From Candidatus Zhuqueibacterota bacterium (GTDB lineage Bacteria > Zhuqueibacterota > QNDG01 > JABMRT01), in assembly GCA_013202295.1 (NCBI GenBank), contig JABMRT010000245.1, positions 1 to 36,211 of the forward strand: DNA of 36,211 bases. The letters run 5' to 3'. Made by a program: the position numbers and the translations under genes. Positions 17,231 through 26,086 of this stretch are shown in pieces. Under the pieces are notes generated by a model. It worked only from the letters and a program-made list of their open reading frames with translations, was not told the origin of the DNA and did no database searches. Position 1 is the stretch's first letter. Each line of letters starts with the position of its first letter.

Positions 17231-19048
17231 TTACGTCTGTTCTACCTTCACTTCTGTCGATAGATGACGGAACCAGAAGTAGTACAGTCCTGCGGATAAG
17301 ACAAGGGTCAGCAGGAGTAACCATCCGAGGTTGTCCCATCGTTTCATGACAATCATCATCATGGTCAGGAACAGCGACAACTGCCACGGAACCGCAATAA
17401 CAGTTGCAATTTTGTCGCGCTTATTCTCCGCATCAATCTGCTTTTGCACATTGGAGCGAAGTGCCTTTTTCACAGGTCCCCAGAAACCGAAAGGACGTGT
17501 AAGCTTGTAGAATTCCTCCAGCGTTTTCGGGTCTGTCGCGGGAGTCAACAATGTGCCGACAATTGTACCAATCAAAGAAATCCCGCTCGCAAACATAAAC
17601 GATGTATATTCTGGCACGTCCGGGAAAACCAATTTCTGCACGACCGCAGCAATCATTCCTGCCACCATGCCAATGGAAAAGCCCCATCCATTCAATCGCC
17701 ACCAGTACCATCTGAGCAGCATGGGAACGAGCAATCCCGCGCCAATGGACATGGTAATCCATCCCCAAATATCATTGATATTTCGGATAACCAATGTGAA
17801 GGCCAATCCCAGAACCACGATAATGATGGAAGCCCACCGGCTGTGGCGCATCAGACTTTTCTTGGACGCGTTCGGTTTGAGAAAAGCCTGATAAATATCT
17901 TTAACCCAATATGCCGCGCCCGCGTTGACAGTCGAATCAAAAGTGGACATGGCCGCAGCGATCAGTCCGGCAATGAGTAATCCCTTCATTCCTGTAGGAA
18001 CCAGTTCATTGACGACTACTGGCAGAACCGTTTCCGGGTCGCCGATAACGGAACCCTGTGTCCCGAGCACAATACCCATACTGGCAATTGCAGCGATAAA
18101 GGGCCAGCGGAATGAAAGCAGAAACGTCCAGAACAGGGACAGCAATCCGCAGGCACGGTCGTCTTTGGCCGCCATAAATCGCTGAAGCATGTAATTGCCA
18201 GTGCCACCCGCCCCTTCGATTGTGGTCTTAAAAAGATAGAAAATGATAGCAATACCAAATAAATTGTAAATGGAATAGGTGCTCTCTGCGGGAAGATTGA
18301 GCTTCCAGGGGGGCACCACATTGGTCCAGGCCTGACGCGTGGTCTCAATCGCTTGAAACGTACCATCTTTCATGGGCAATGAGGTCATAAATGCTTCAGG
18401 CAGCGGAAATTTTGTCATGGCCAAAACGCAAATATAGACGATTGTTCCAAAGATCAGGAGACCCTGAAATACATCTGTCCAGACCACGCCATAAAGACCA
18501 CTCGTAACCGTATAAATCATAGCCAGCACGATCATCAGGGTGGCAGCCCAGAATTGGGAGGAAAGCCCAAGCATATCCGGAATGCCGAGAAATTCAGCCA
18601 CGAACTTACCGGAGCCAATGGCAAAATAGGTGATCATCGCCACAACCATGATGATGGATGAAATCGCCGCGATTATACGGGCGAGATCTCCTTCCTTTCC
18701 CTTGCCGAACCGGATCCTCATCCACTCGGCCATGGTCATCACATTACCACGCCGATTCCACTTGCCCATAAAGATCATTAGAAAGGCCATGATCAGGGTC
18801 ACTCCACCGCGAATCTCAATAAAGAATCCAGTTGCACCCAAGGCGAAGATGAACGCCGTATTGATCATTGTACCGCTGATATCCAAATTAGATGCCATGC
18901 CGGATGCACCAAGTGCCCACCAGGGGATTCCACGATTCCCCAGAAAATAGGAATCAATTCCCGCTGAGGCCTTTTTCTGAAGTAGTAGACCCAAAACCAC
19001 AATAGCCGTGAGATAAATCACTACAATACTGTAATCAACGAATGTCAT
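17231..19048 (-). CDS. Sodium:solute symporter (SSS family), probably for maltodextrin or sugar
   Basis: 605 residues, about 13-14 membrane segments. It begins FVDYSIVVIYLTAIVVLGLLLQKKASAGIDSYFLGNRGIPWWALGASGMASNLD, the standard SSS opening with the conserved first helix, SYFLGNR and substrate/sodium-site region. It also has VTSGLYGVVWTDVFQG and GLLIAGLIAAAMSTFDSTVNAGAAYWVKDIY, the helix 8 sodium-site signature with Ser/Thr residues. A perfect AGGAGGAGAG site precedes the ATG. The C-terminal ~90 residues (GTLLTPATDPKTLEEFYKLTRPFGFWGPV...) form the cytoplasmic tail and final helices seen in long SSS members. It sits between the alpha-amylase and malQ genes with 31- and 35-base gaps, so the substrate is most likely glucose, maltose or a short maltodextrin; this is from context only. 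Confidence 0.93.
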   Translation of the reverse strand: MTFVDYSIVVIYLTAIVVLGLLLQKKASAGIDSYFLGNRGIPWWALGASGMASNLDISGTMINTAFIFALGATGFFIEIRGGVTLIMAFLMIFMGKWNRRGNVMTMAEWMRIRFGKGKEGDLARIIAAISSIIMVVAMITYFAIGSGKFVAEFLGIPDMLGLSSQFWAATLMIVLAMIYTVTSGLYGVVWTDVFQGLLIFGTIVYICVLAMTKFPLPEAFMTSLPMKDGTFQAIETTRQAWTNVVPPWKLNLPAESTYSIYNLFGIAIIFYLFKTTIEGAGGTGNYMLQRFMAAKDDRACGLLSLFWTFLLSFRWPFIAAIASMGIVLGTQGSVIGDPETVLPVVVNELVPTGMKGLLIAGLIAAAMSTFDSTVNAGAAYWVKDIYQAFLKPNASKKSLMRHSRWASIIIVVLGLAFTLVIRNINDIWGWITMSIGAGLLVPMLLRWYWWRLNGWGFSIGMVAGMIAAVVQKLVFPDVPEYTSFMFASGISLIGTIVGTLLTPATDPKTLEEFYKLTRPFGFWGPVKKALRSNVQKQIDAENKRDKIATVIAVPWQLSLFLTMMMIVMKRWDNLGWLLLLTLVLSAGLYYFWFRHLSTEVKVEQT

Positions 19049-19079
19049 CTCTCCTCCTGGAATTGGAATTTCTTATCGA

Positions 19080-22000
19080 TTAACGGATTAAACAAATCTT
19101 CCTGCTTTTGATATAGGATTCGATTTTCACAATCACAATATACAATCCACTCGGACTAATCATGCTGTCATCATTTTTCCCATCCCAACGGATTTCATAA
19201 TGCCCTGCGATCTGCTGCCCTGAGTGCAGTTTTCTTACACGTCTTCCCAGAATATCGATAATTCGGATCTGAACATCGCACTTTTTTGGTAAATCATATT
19301 GAATCATGGTTCCTGCGTTAAATGGATTGGGATAATTGGGATACAACCGGAATTGGGATAGTGTTAGGCTTTTCACATCCGGTTGAACACGAACAGCCAA
19401 TTCAGGCAGGATCAGTGAATCCGGCGAAAGGGAAATTGTGAAAATGGATATGCCATACGGTTCAAGCTCAATCTGGAGAGTATCCAGATCACTACCAAGA
19501 ATTTGAGTGGATGTATTCCGATACAAGTCATTCAGATAATACAAATCAATCGGACGCATCAGCGGGCTGAATTCCATCCAGCTTTCAGGATCGACATACA
19601 CATCCACAGATTTGAATGTGCTGGAGAAATTCATCACTGCAAGACCATTCTGGTTCAGAAAAGGTCGGGCCATTGCATAGACCGAGCTATTGGATGTGAG
19701 CAAACGATCCTGAATGTTCAGATCTCCGCTGTTGATCAATCCATCTTCATTACTGTCTTCGAACTGGCGTCTGAATGCGGGGAATTGGGATCGTATCTGC
19801 GCTAGCTTTTGATAATGGGGCGCGAGAATTGTGACGGGTGAATTGTCCCAATCTACTGTGGAGCGTACACGAAAATCTCGACCTCCACCCATCCCATACC
19901 CCATACCCACTTCCTGCCCTTGAAATATCATCGGTAGGCCCGTACCCGCAAATATTGCAGTGGATACCGGAATGGTTTTTTCGATACTGTCATACCGGTA
20001 TGCTACTCGCTCTTCATCCTGATTTTCGAGAAATCTCAGGAATAGCGAGTTCGGCCCCGGACGGTAGTTTCCATTTAGTAATTGTGTATGCAGATTGCTC
20101 ACAGAAGGAAATCCTTGCAAAGCACCGTTCAGATTCCAGTCATAACTGATGTCCACTCCTCCTGATTGATCTGCATAGATCAGCTCAGAGCCCACTCCGG
20201 TTCCCGGTGCTTCTCCTAGTAGCAGAATATCGGACTTTAAAGCACGTAAAGCATTGCGCAACGGACGATCAAATGCATCCCGTCCATATCGATGATTTGG
20301 TCCCCAATAAACGTCAAAACGAAAACCATCTATGTCATATTCGGCTAACCAGTGCCTATAGACATTAATCATGTATTGCCGGGCTTCCGCGTCTGAATAA
20401 TTCCAGTTGAGCAAAGCGTCGGAAAAGGCAGAATAATACACTATGCCGTCGGACGAAACAGACTGTCCCAATCCCATATCATTATGCGGAATAATCTCAT
20501 GCTGATAAAAGTCATAGTAGCGGCTGTAGAGTTGATTGGATCGCACATCTTGCGCAATGGGATGTGACCGGCTGGAATGATTGGGGGTTACGTCCATAAT
20601 CACGCGTAATCCAATTTCATGAGCCGCTTCCACAAAATCCTTGAAATCCTGATTCGATCCGTAAAAGGGTTCCACATTAAAAAAGTCGATGATATTGTAT
20701 CCGATATTTACACCCTGATCTACGACTCCCTCCACATCCATGATTGGAATCACCCAGATCACGCTGAATCCCATATCCCGGATATGCTCAAGGTTTTCGG
20801 TCGCCGCCTGAAGTGTGCCCTCGTTTGTATATGAGCGGACGAACATGCAGTAAATACGTGCATCATGCACCCATAACGGGATGGTTTCAGATTCTGGGAG
20901 CATGACACTCAAATCATCCATCACGGAGAAAAATTGAACTGAGTGTCCTGTGAGGGATTCATCGTCTACAACATCAAGCCGGATCGCATAATCTCCAGGC
21001 AAGGATGGCAGATCGATTAGAAATGTAGAATCGGTTTGTGATTCAAGATTAGAGATGATTTCCGGATTGAGGGATTGATTCATCCACATATATTGCACCG
21101 GATTTCCCTGTGGATCTCCTCCGCTTCCTGTCACACGAATCTGATTGTCTTCCAATGAAAAGTGAATGGAGGGCACAGGATCCTGTGGTTCTGGAAATTC
21201 AAGTAGAAGTGTGTCCGTCAGAAATGTCGTGCCAGATGTATCTGTCAGCTCAACCATGAACGAATTCACACCGTAATAAAGCTGGACTGAATAATCCATG
21301 ATTCCAGTTTCAGCTGTAAGCAGCACAGGATCATGTGCCAATTGAACGAGTTTCAGGCTCTGGATAGCATTTTCATCTAACGAAACTTGCCAACGAATGG
21401 TTTTTTCAGCCGTAAGGATGCTGTCATGACTGGGCGTGATAAAAAAGATCTCACCGGCCCGAAAAGTAAACTGTGTGGAATCTTCAAGGATTAATCCATT
21501 TTCTGTTTCAGCATGGATGAATGCGGTGTGTAATCCATTTTCAAGATCCCGCATTTGATAATGTAGAATGGACAGTGAATCGATCATCCATCCTGTGAAG
21601 GAGGAAACGACTTCGCCATCAATGAGAATGGAGGAAACTTCTTGCAGAAGGGCATCTGCATCGGAGATAAAAATACCTGCTGTTAAATACGATAAGGTAT
21701 CCGTTAAGACAGAACCCGCAGAAGGATAAACTTCGAAAATCATCGCCTCTTGAACATTGAGTACTGAATTGTCGTTATCCTGAGTATTTATATTGGGATT
21801 AAGTGGATCGGTTAGCCAGGTACCAGGTGATCCATCATTGAAATGTTCATGAAATTTATATTGCTCAGTTTGCCCGGTTTGAAGTGTATATGTCTTATAA
21901 TAAAATTGAAAAGCTTCCGTATTTTTCATCCGGGAAGGCGCATTGGAATCGATCACCCCATTGCTGTTCGGTCCCCATCCGTTAAAAGATCCCGGAACAA

Positions 22001-22121
22001 ACGTACGAATGACATGCTCCGATGCTGGATAATGCCTGAAAGTAATTTGAATATTATTTTGAGCCAGAAGGTTGCAGAAAAATAAAGCAAAGAAAAGAAT
22101 AAACTTGAACAATATTTTCAT
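19080..22121 (-). CDS. Secreted alpha-amylase-family glycoside hydrolase (GH13) with sorting domain
   Basis: 1013 residues. Signal peptide 1-20 (MKILFKFILFFALFFCNLLA), then a CBM48/E-set-like module about 25-115 with FVPGSFNGWGPNSN, Ig-like linker modules to about residue 405, the GH13 barrel about 415-790, a C-terminal beta domain, and a sorting domain from about 925 (FRLYPNYPNPFNAGT... to KICLIR). Catalytic regions: I, DVTPNH (510-515); II, GFRFDVYW with Asp603 as nucleophile; III, LLLGEAPG with Glu637 as acid/base; IV, ENQD with Asp702. Region IV usually reads NHD, so His is replaced by Gln701. The enzyme should cut alpha-glucans at the cell surface or outside the cell. It lies between a secreted binding protein and the symporter. 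Confidence 0.94.
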   Translation of the reverse strand: MKILFKFILFFALFFCNLLAQNNIQITFRHYPASEHVIRTFVPGSFNGWGPNSNGVIDSNAPSRMKNTEAFQFYYKTYTLQTGQTEQYKFHEHFNDGSPGTWLTDPLNPNINTQDNDNSVLNVQEAMIFEVYPSAGSVLTDTLSYLTAGIFISDADALLQEVSSILIDGEVVSSFTGWMIDSLSILHYQMRDLENGLHTAFIHAETENGLILEDSTQFTFRAGEIFFITPSHDSILTAEKTIRWQVSLDENAIQSLKLVQLAHDPVLLTAETGIMDYSVQLYYGVNSFMVELTDTSGTTFLTDTLLLEFPEPQDPVPSIHFSLEDNQIRVTGSGGDPQGNPVQYMWMNQSLNPEIISNLESQTDSTFLIDLPSLPGDYAIRLDVVDDESLTGHSVQFFSVMDDLSVMLPESETIPLWVHDARIYCMFVRSYTNEGTLQAATENLEHIRDMGFSVIWVIPIMDVEGVVDQGVNIGYNIIDFFNVEPFYGSNQDFKDFVEAAHEIGLRVIMDVTPNHSSRSHPIAQDVRSNQLYSRYYDFYQHEIIPHNDMGLGQSVSSDGIVYYSAFSDALLNWNYSDAEARQYMINVYRHWLAEYDIDGFRFDVYWGPNHRYGRDAFDRPLRNALRALKSDILLLGEAPGTGVGSELIYADQSGGVDISYDWNLNGALQGFPSVSNLHTQLLNGNYRPGPNSLFLRFLENQDEERVAYRYDSIEKTIPVSTAIFAGTGLPMIFQGQEVGMGYGMGGGRDFRVRSTVDWDNSPVTILAPHYQKLAQIRSQFPAFRRQFEDSNEDGLINSGDLNIQDRLLTSNSSVYAMARPFLNQNGLAVMNFSSTFKSVDVYVDPESWMEFSPLMRPIDLYYLNDLYRNTSTQILGSDLDTLQIELEPYGISIFTISLSPDSLILPELAVRVQPDVKSLTLSQFRLYPNYPNPFNAGTMIQYDLPKKCDVQIRIIDILGRRVRKLHSGQQIAGHYEIRWDGKNDDSMISPSGLYIVIVKIESYIKSRKICLIR

Positions 22122-22218
22122 CTTTTATCCTATCATCAGCAAAAATGCCAAGGACAATTTCATTGTATGAATCATCACTATGAAGATAAAAAGTCTGATG
22201 AATGAAAAGATGAAAACA

Positions 22219-22244
22219 GGTTCAGGCATTTTCATGCCTGAACC
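22219..22244 (-). terminator. Hairpin after the small secreted protein gene (terminator or RNA processing signal)
   Basis: A perfect 11-bp stem, GGTTCAGGCAT and ATGCCTGAACC, closed by a GAAA tetraloop on the minus strand, 14 bases after the stop at 22258. A loose T-rich stretch (TGTTTTCATCTTTT) follows. It may terminate partly, or protect the upstream message, before the amylase gene. Confidence 0.65.
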
Positions 22245-22257
22245 CGTGAGATAATCA

Positions 22258-23130
22258 TTATTTGACAAGGAACATCTTGTTGCTGGCAGAGTAATTCTGG
22301 ATCGCGCCCTGTGCGTCCAAGCGGTAAATATATACACCGCTTGAAACAGGCTGACTATTCATGTCCATACCATCCCAGGTCACTTGATTGGTACCGGCGT
22401 CGCACTGACCATTGTACAAGCTTCTGACCAACTGGCCTTCAAGATTGTACACATTCAAAGTCAGGAAAGAGGATTCAGCCAACCGATAAGAAATGGTTGT
22501 GCTGGGGTTGAATGGATTGGGATAGTTCTGCTCAAGCCCAAACGCACTGGGAGCTGAAGCAGGATCATCCGGGCAGCAACCACCAACTGCGTTCTCGGGA
22601 GTTTCAACGACCACAACTGAATCAAGCCATACAACACATGCCTCATTGTCACCGAGCCAGAATTTCAGATCAATGTCTGCATCAGCTTCGCATACCCAGG
22701 TAAACGGTCCATAAACCTCAGGATCGGGGTCAATTTGATTATCAAAAGTATGATAATTTGTATACGGCTCAACTGGTAAAGACCAGATGATATCGCAATT
22801 GAGTGGACCGTCCCCATCGGTTGTGGCCATGAAATAGACATCATAGCTCGTTCCTGCCACAAGTGCAACAAGGTGATCCAGCGCCTGAACATGCCAGTCA
22901 GAAGTTCCACCTTCATAAATCTCAACCATGAGACTTGCGCTGCCTTCCAGCCAATCCGGGGTATCATCAATGCTGGATATACCATCTGCTTGGCCTGATT
23001 CAAATCCAATCCACCAGTTTCCCATACCCTCTTCAAAATCTTCATAGTAGAATGGGTCCTGTGCCGATACGTTCATCACAAACAGCGCAACAATTAAAAT
23101 GACAGTGATCATCAAATAACTTCTTTTCAT
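22258..23130 (-). CDS. Small secreted carbohydrate-binding-like protein with sorting domain
   Basis: 290 residues. Signal peptide about 1-23 (ILIVALFVMNVSAQ). The middle (about 25-180) reads like a CBM4/9-type jelly roll: FYYEDFEEGMGNWWIGFESGQADG at the start, LVALVAGTSYDVYFMATTDG in the middle, and IDLKFWLGDNEACVVWLDSVVVVE at the end. A short linker (GGCCPDDPASAPSA) precedes the sorting domain (FGLEQNYPNPFNPSTTISYRL ... KMFLVK). A strong GAGAGGAGGAACGACCA site precedes the ATG. Its place between the starch-binding-like protein and the amylase suggests a surface glucan-binding role, but the sugar bound cannot be read from the sequence. Confidence 0.85.
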   Translation of the reverse strand: MKRSYLMITVILIVALFVMNVSAQDPFYYEDFEEGMGNWWIGFESGQADGISSIDDTPDWLEGSASLMVEIYEGGTSDWHVQALDHLVALVAGTSYDVYFMATTDGDGPLNCDIIWSLPVEPYTNYHTFDNQIDPDPEVYGPFTWVCEADADIDLKFWLGDNEACVVWLDSVVVVETPENAVGGCCPDDPASAPSAFGLEQNYPNPFNPSTTISYRLAESSFLTLNVYNLEGQLVRSLYNGQCDAGTNQVTWDGMDMNSQPVSSGVYIYRLDAQGAIQNYSASNKMFLVK

Positions 23131-23242
23131 TGGTCGTTCCTCCTCTCAAGGGGTGATTTTAGGAATGGATATAAAATAATCAATTTTTAACCACTGCACA
23201 ATAGATAATTTTGTTTTCCATTTAAACCCAAAATGAATGAGG

Positions 23243-23269
23243 CGGGGAGCAGAATGAATCTGCTCCCCG
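23243..23269 (-). other. Intergenic hairpin inside the glucan locus
   Basis: A perfect 11-bp stem, CGGGGAGCAGA and TCTGCTCCCCG, with a 5-base loop lies in the 189-base gap after the stop at 23320. No T-run follows on the minus strand, so it is not a classic terminator. It may mark an RNA processing or stabilising point between cistrons. Confidence 0.6.
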
Positions 23270-23319
23270 GAAAATAAAAGGGATGAGAGAGGGAAATTCA
23301 TCAGACAAAAACCAGTGAT

Positions 23320-24972
23320 CTACTTTAAGAACAACATCTTTTTAGAATCGGTAAAGGCTCCGGCCTGGATTTCATAGATATAGACACCTGCGCCAACCAT
23401 TTGGCCTGAATGATCCGTACCATTCCAGACAGCGCGATGAGAGCCCGCATCCATCGCTTGATCATGAATCAGTGTAACAATCTCCTTGCCGAGCACATTA
23501 TAAATCCGGATTGTCACTTTTTGCGACTTGGCCAATTGATACTCGATCAATGTGGTCGGATTGAACGGATTTGGATAATTCTGATTTAACGTGTATTGTT
23601 CCGGCTGGATTGAGGGATTCTCGGCAACTCCAACTGGAATTCGAATATCATAATCCCATTCAGAGTAGAAGACGGGATTGATACTTCCGAACTGCGCGGC
23701 AATAGTGGAAGCGGACTGAGAATCATCAATATTCTCCACATGATTATTTCCAAACCCACCTTCTCCACCTTCATTATCACCACCACCGATGCCAAATTTA
23801 AACTCTTGCCCGACTGTGTGGGCACTGTCTACAGAAAACTGATATTGTGTGGAGTAGATACTGTCACCTGCGGCCACATCCCCATGGGTACCATCATCAT
23901 ACATGACCTTGTTGTCAATGGTCAGCAACTGAGGGCCCCAGTCTGCTCCCACATCATTGCTCCAGGAACCAGTAATCGGTCCGTTGGCAGCCAGACCCCA
24001 GTTAATCGCATCATCAGGATTGACCACATCGAGTGTTCCCTGAATATCTTCCAGAGTATTTCCACCCCCGAGCAAATGATAATAGGCCGGACGCACATCA
24101 CAGGTTAGCGTAACCAGAACATCTTGCGCGATGATGGATAAATTACGGAAAAATGGTGGTCTGCGACCATGCCCGGAATTGTTGCGTACTGTATCTGCAA
24201 TTGAAATACTGGACCCTGTTACAACCACTTGACGGTATTGCGCTTCAGATTGAATATCCCCACTATAGTCATAATTATAATAAACTTCCCAGTTTTCATC
24301 GCCTTTATTATAAGCAAAGTATGTATAATCCAGCGTGTCACCTATCGTAGTAGTCACTTCCCCGTTTCCACGATAATAGCTGGAGATTCCCTGCCTAAGA
24401 AGATCAATGGTAATCACACTGTCCGCTGTGGCGTATGCTCCCAAACGGGCTTCCACCGTATCACCATAGGTGAATCCTCGGTTTTGTATGGCTGGAGCCA
24501 GATCAACCATGATCTCAACACCAACAGTATCCTCATGCACTATTGGTTCCGGACCTTCTCCAAAGTGAATAGTCCAGTCCTGACTGCTGTTGTTATCCCA
24601 GCTTGATCCATTTGTAAAAACCAAGAGTATCACCTCAAATGTATCCAAAGTGGCAATCTCAATAACCCAGAGGCCATCGGGTTGCTGGGCCATTGGTGAC
24701 TGAACAGCTGTACCACCAGAATGCGGGATAGTGCCGGGAGGCCACGATTCTTCCGGGGGCAGGTTCCATGCACCTGGCACGCCATTGATACCCCAATGCA
24801 GTAGCAATTGCTCCGTATCATCCGGTATGGTACCCTCCTCTGCATCATAAAAAATTGTAAGCGAATCACCGGGTTGAGGATTTTCTGGCTCCCACCAACC
24901 TGATTCTTGTGCCATTGCCCAGCTTGTAAGCATCAGAAACACTGTTAAAAATACTGATACCCTGCGTTTCAT
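23320..24972 (-). CDS. Secreted starch-binding-like protein with sorting domain
   Basis: 550 residues. Signal peptide 1-22 (VFLTVFLMLTSWAMAQ). The first module (about 23-140) looks like a CBM25/26-type starch-binding domain: PQPGDSLTIFYDAEEG, LLLHWGINGVPGAWN, and FTNGSSWDNNSSQDWTIHFG, the W/D/N-rich segment common in starch binders. A second beta-rich module (about 148-250) and a third (about 280-440, with DAINWGLAANGPITG, MYDDGTHGDVAAGDSIY and a Gly-rich GIGGGDNEGGEGG loop) follow. The sorting domain starts near 465 (YTLNQNYPNPFNPTTLIEYQL ... KMLFLK). No catalytic domain is seen, so it probably holds glucan at the surface, like SusE/SusF in Bacteroides but with a different architecture. A perfect AAGGAGG site precedes the start; porV-like gene lies 50 bases upstream. 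Confidence 0.83.
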   Translation of the reverse strand: MKRRVSVFLTVFLMLTSWAMAQESGWWEPENPQPGDSLTIFYDAEEGTIPDDTEQLLLHWGINGVPGAWNLPPEESWPPGTIPHSGGTAVQSPMAQQPDGLWVIEIATLDTFEVILLVFTNGSSWDNNSSQDWTIHFGEGPEPIVHEDTVGVEIMVDLAPAIQNRGFTYGDTVEARLGAYATADSVITIDLLRQGISSYYRGNGEVTTTIGDTLDYTYFAYNKGDENWEVYYNYDYSGDIQSEAQYRQVVVTGSSISIADTVRNNSGHGRRPPFFRNLSIIAQDVLVTLTCDVRPAYYHLLGGGNTLEDIQGTLDVVNPDDAINWGLAANGPITGSWSNDVGADWGPQLLTIDNKVMYDDGTHGDVAAGDSIYSTQYQFSVDSAHTVGQEFKFGIGGGDNEGGEGGFGNNHVENIDDSQSASTIAAQFGSINPVFYSEWDYDIRIPVGVAENPSIQPEQYTLNQNYPNPFNPTTLIEYQLAKSQKVTIRIYNVLGKEIVTLIHDQAMDAGSHRAVWNGTDHSGQMVGAGVYIYEIQAGAFTDSKKMLFLK

Positions 24973-25022
24973 TGCAAACCTCCTTCTTTAAGATAATTAT
25001 GTCAACATCCTTGTTTATTTGA

Positions 25023-26051
25023 TTAAAACATCAATCCTACAGAAAACATTTGAATCTGTTCGAAAAGCCCGAAATCTGCATACGTATAATCGAACTGCCA
25101 AGATAAACTGGGACCAAGCGGCATATTCAATCCACATCCAAAGGTCAATCCCTCTTCACTGTTTTCACGGAAAAGTGATTTATATCCTGCCCGGAGAAAC
25201 ACCATGTTTTGAAGAACCAGTTCACCTCCTACATTTAATATCTCAGTATTGTCACTGGGTCGGAGAGCATCAACCGCAAGCATCAGGTGATGCGGCCCTA
25301 CTTCAATCACATTCATGGCCACGCCCACCCGGAATAAAAGTGGCAGTGGCCAGTCACCAGTTTTGAGTTTGGCGGGAATAGTTTCATTATGCCCCAATGC
25401 ATCGGGATCAAGATCATGCGATTTTAAGAGGTCGCGGCCATCCATGCGCATATCTGTACCGAAATTTGAAATGCTCATACCCAAACGCATGTCATTGAAC
25501 TGGGTAATAAAGAGTAGGCCCACATCGACTGCAAAAGCAGTGGCAGATTCGTTCCATATCTTTTCCTGAATGTATTTTACACTGCCGCCAATGGAAAATC
25601 GATCGGTTAAATTGCGGGCATAGGAGAACGATGCAGCCAGATCCGAGGCTCCCCAATTCTCCCCCGTCCCCTCAGGATTTGAAACGGTTGTGACTATTTC
25701 TTCTCCGTAGTTCAATTGTGTTACGCTGAGTCCGATTGCGTTGATACCATCCAGATTGATCACGAGGCCCACCCAGTTTAATTTTGAATCAACCAGCCAT
25801 CCAGTATGGGCAGCTGAAAATTGGGAACGGCCAAATCGCGATACCGCACCGGGATTATAATAAAGCGATGTCACATCTTCCCCGACTGCCGCGAATGCGC
25901 CTCCCATGGCCGTGGCGCGCGGGCAGATACTGATGCCGAGAAAAGGCACCGCAGTCGTACCCACTTTGGATTGTGCCATCAAACTAAAACAGCCAGTCAG
26001 AATTAATCCGGGAAGGAAGATTTGGTTGATTATGTTTTTACGAAAATTCAT
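25023..26051 (-). CDS. PorV/PorQ-like outer-membrane beta-barrel protein
   Basis: 342 residues from ATG 26051, chosen because it opens a signal peptide (MNFRKNIINQIFLPGLILTGCFSLMAQ) and has GGAG upstream; an ATG at 26087 overlaps the preceding stop as TAATG and could couple translation. The mature protein begins VGTTAVPFLGISICPRATAMGGAFAAVGEDVTSLYYNPGAVSRF, the diagnostic N-terminus of the PorV/UPF0164 family. Alternating beta strands follow and it ends with a Phe (FSVGLMF), as outer-membrane barrels do. In type IX secretion PorV shuttles or releases cargo with sorting domains. Inside this locus it may serve the co-encoded secreted proteins, or it may be a paralogue acting as a porin. No other secretion-system gene is in the window. 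Confidence 0.88.
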   Translation of the reverse strand: MNFRKNIINQIFLPGLILTGCFSLMAQSKVGTTAVPFLGISICPRATAMGGAFAAVGEDVTSLYYNPGAVSRFGRSQFSAAHTGWLVDSKLNWVGLVINLDGINAIGLSVTQLNYGEEIVTTVSNPEGTGENWGASDLAASFSYARNLTDRFSIGGSVKYIQEKIWNESATAFAVDVGLLFITQFNDMRLGMSISNFGTDMRMDGRDLLKSHDLDPDALGHNETIPAKLKTGDWPLPLLFRVGVAMNVIEVGPHHLMLAVDALRPSDNTEILNVGGELVLQNMVFLRAGYKSLFRENSEEGLTFGCGLNMPLGPSLSWQFDYTYADFGLFEQIQMFSVGLMF

Positions 26052-26086
26052 AACACGCTCCATAAAAGCGGTTGGTGGACAAACCA

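Noticed and set aside
17196-17387. Upstream extension of the malQ frame by 64 codons
   Set aside because: It lies out of frame over the end of the symporter gene, is not amylomaltase-like, and a good GAGG site marks ATG 17195.
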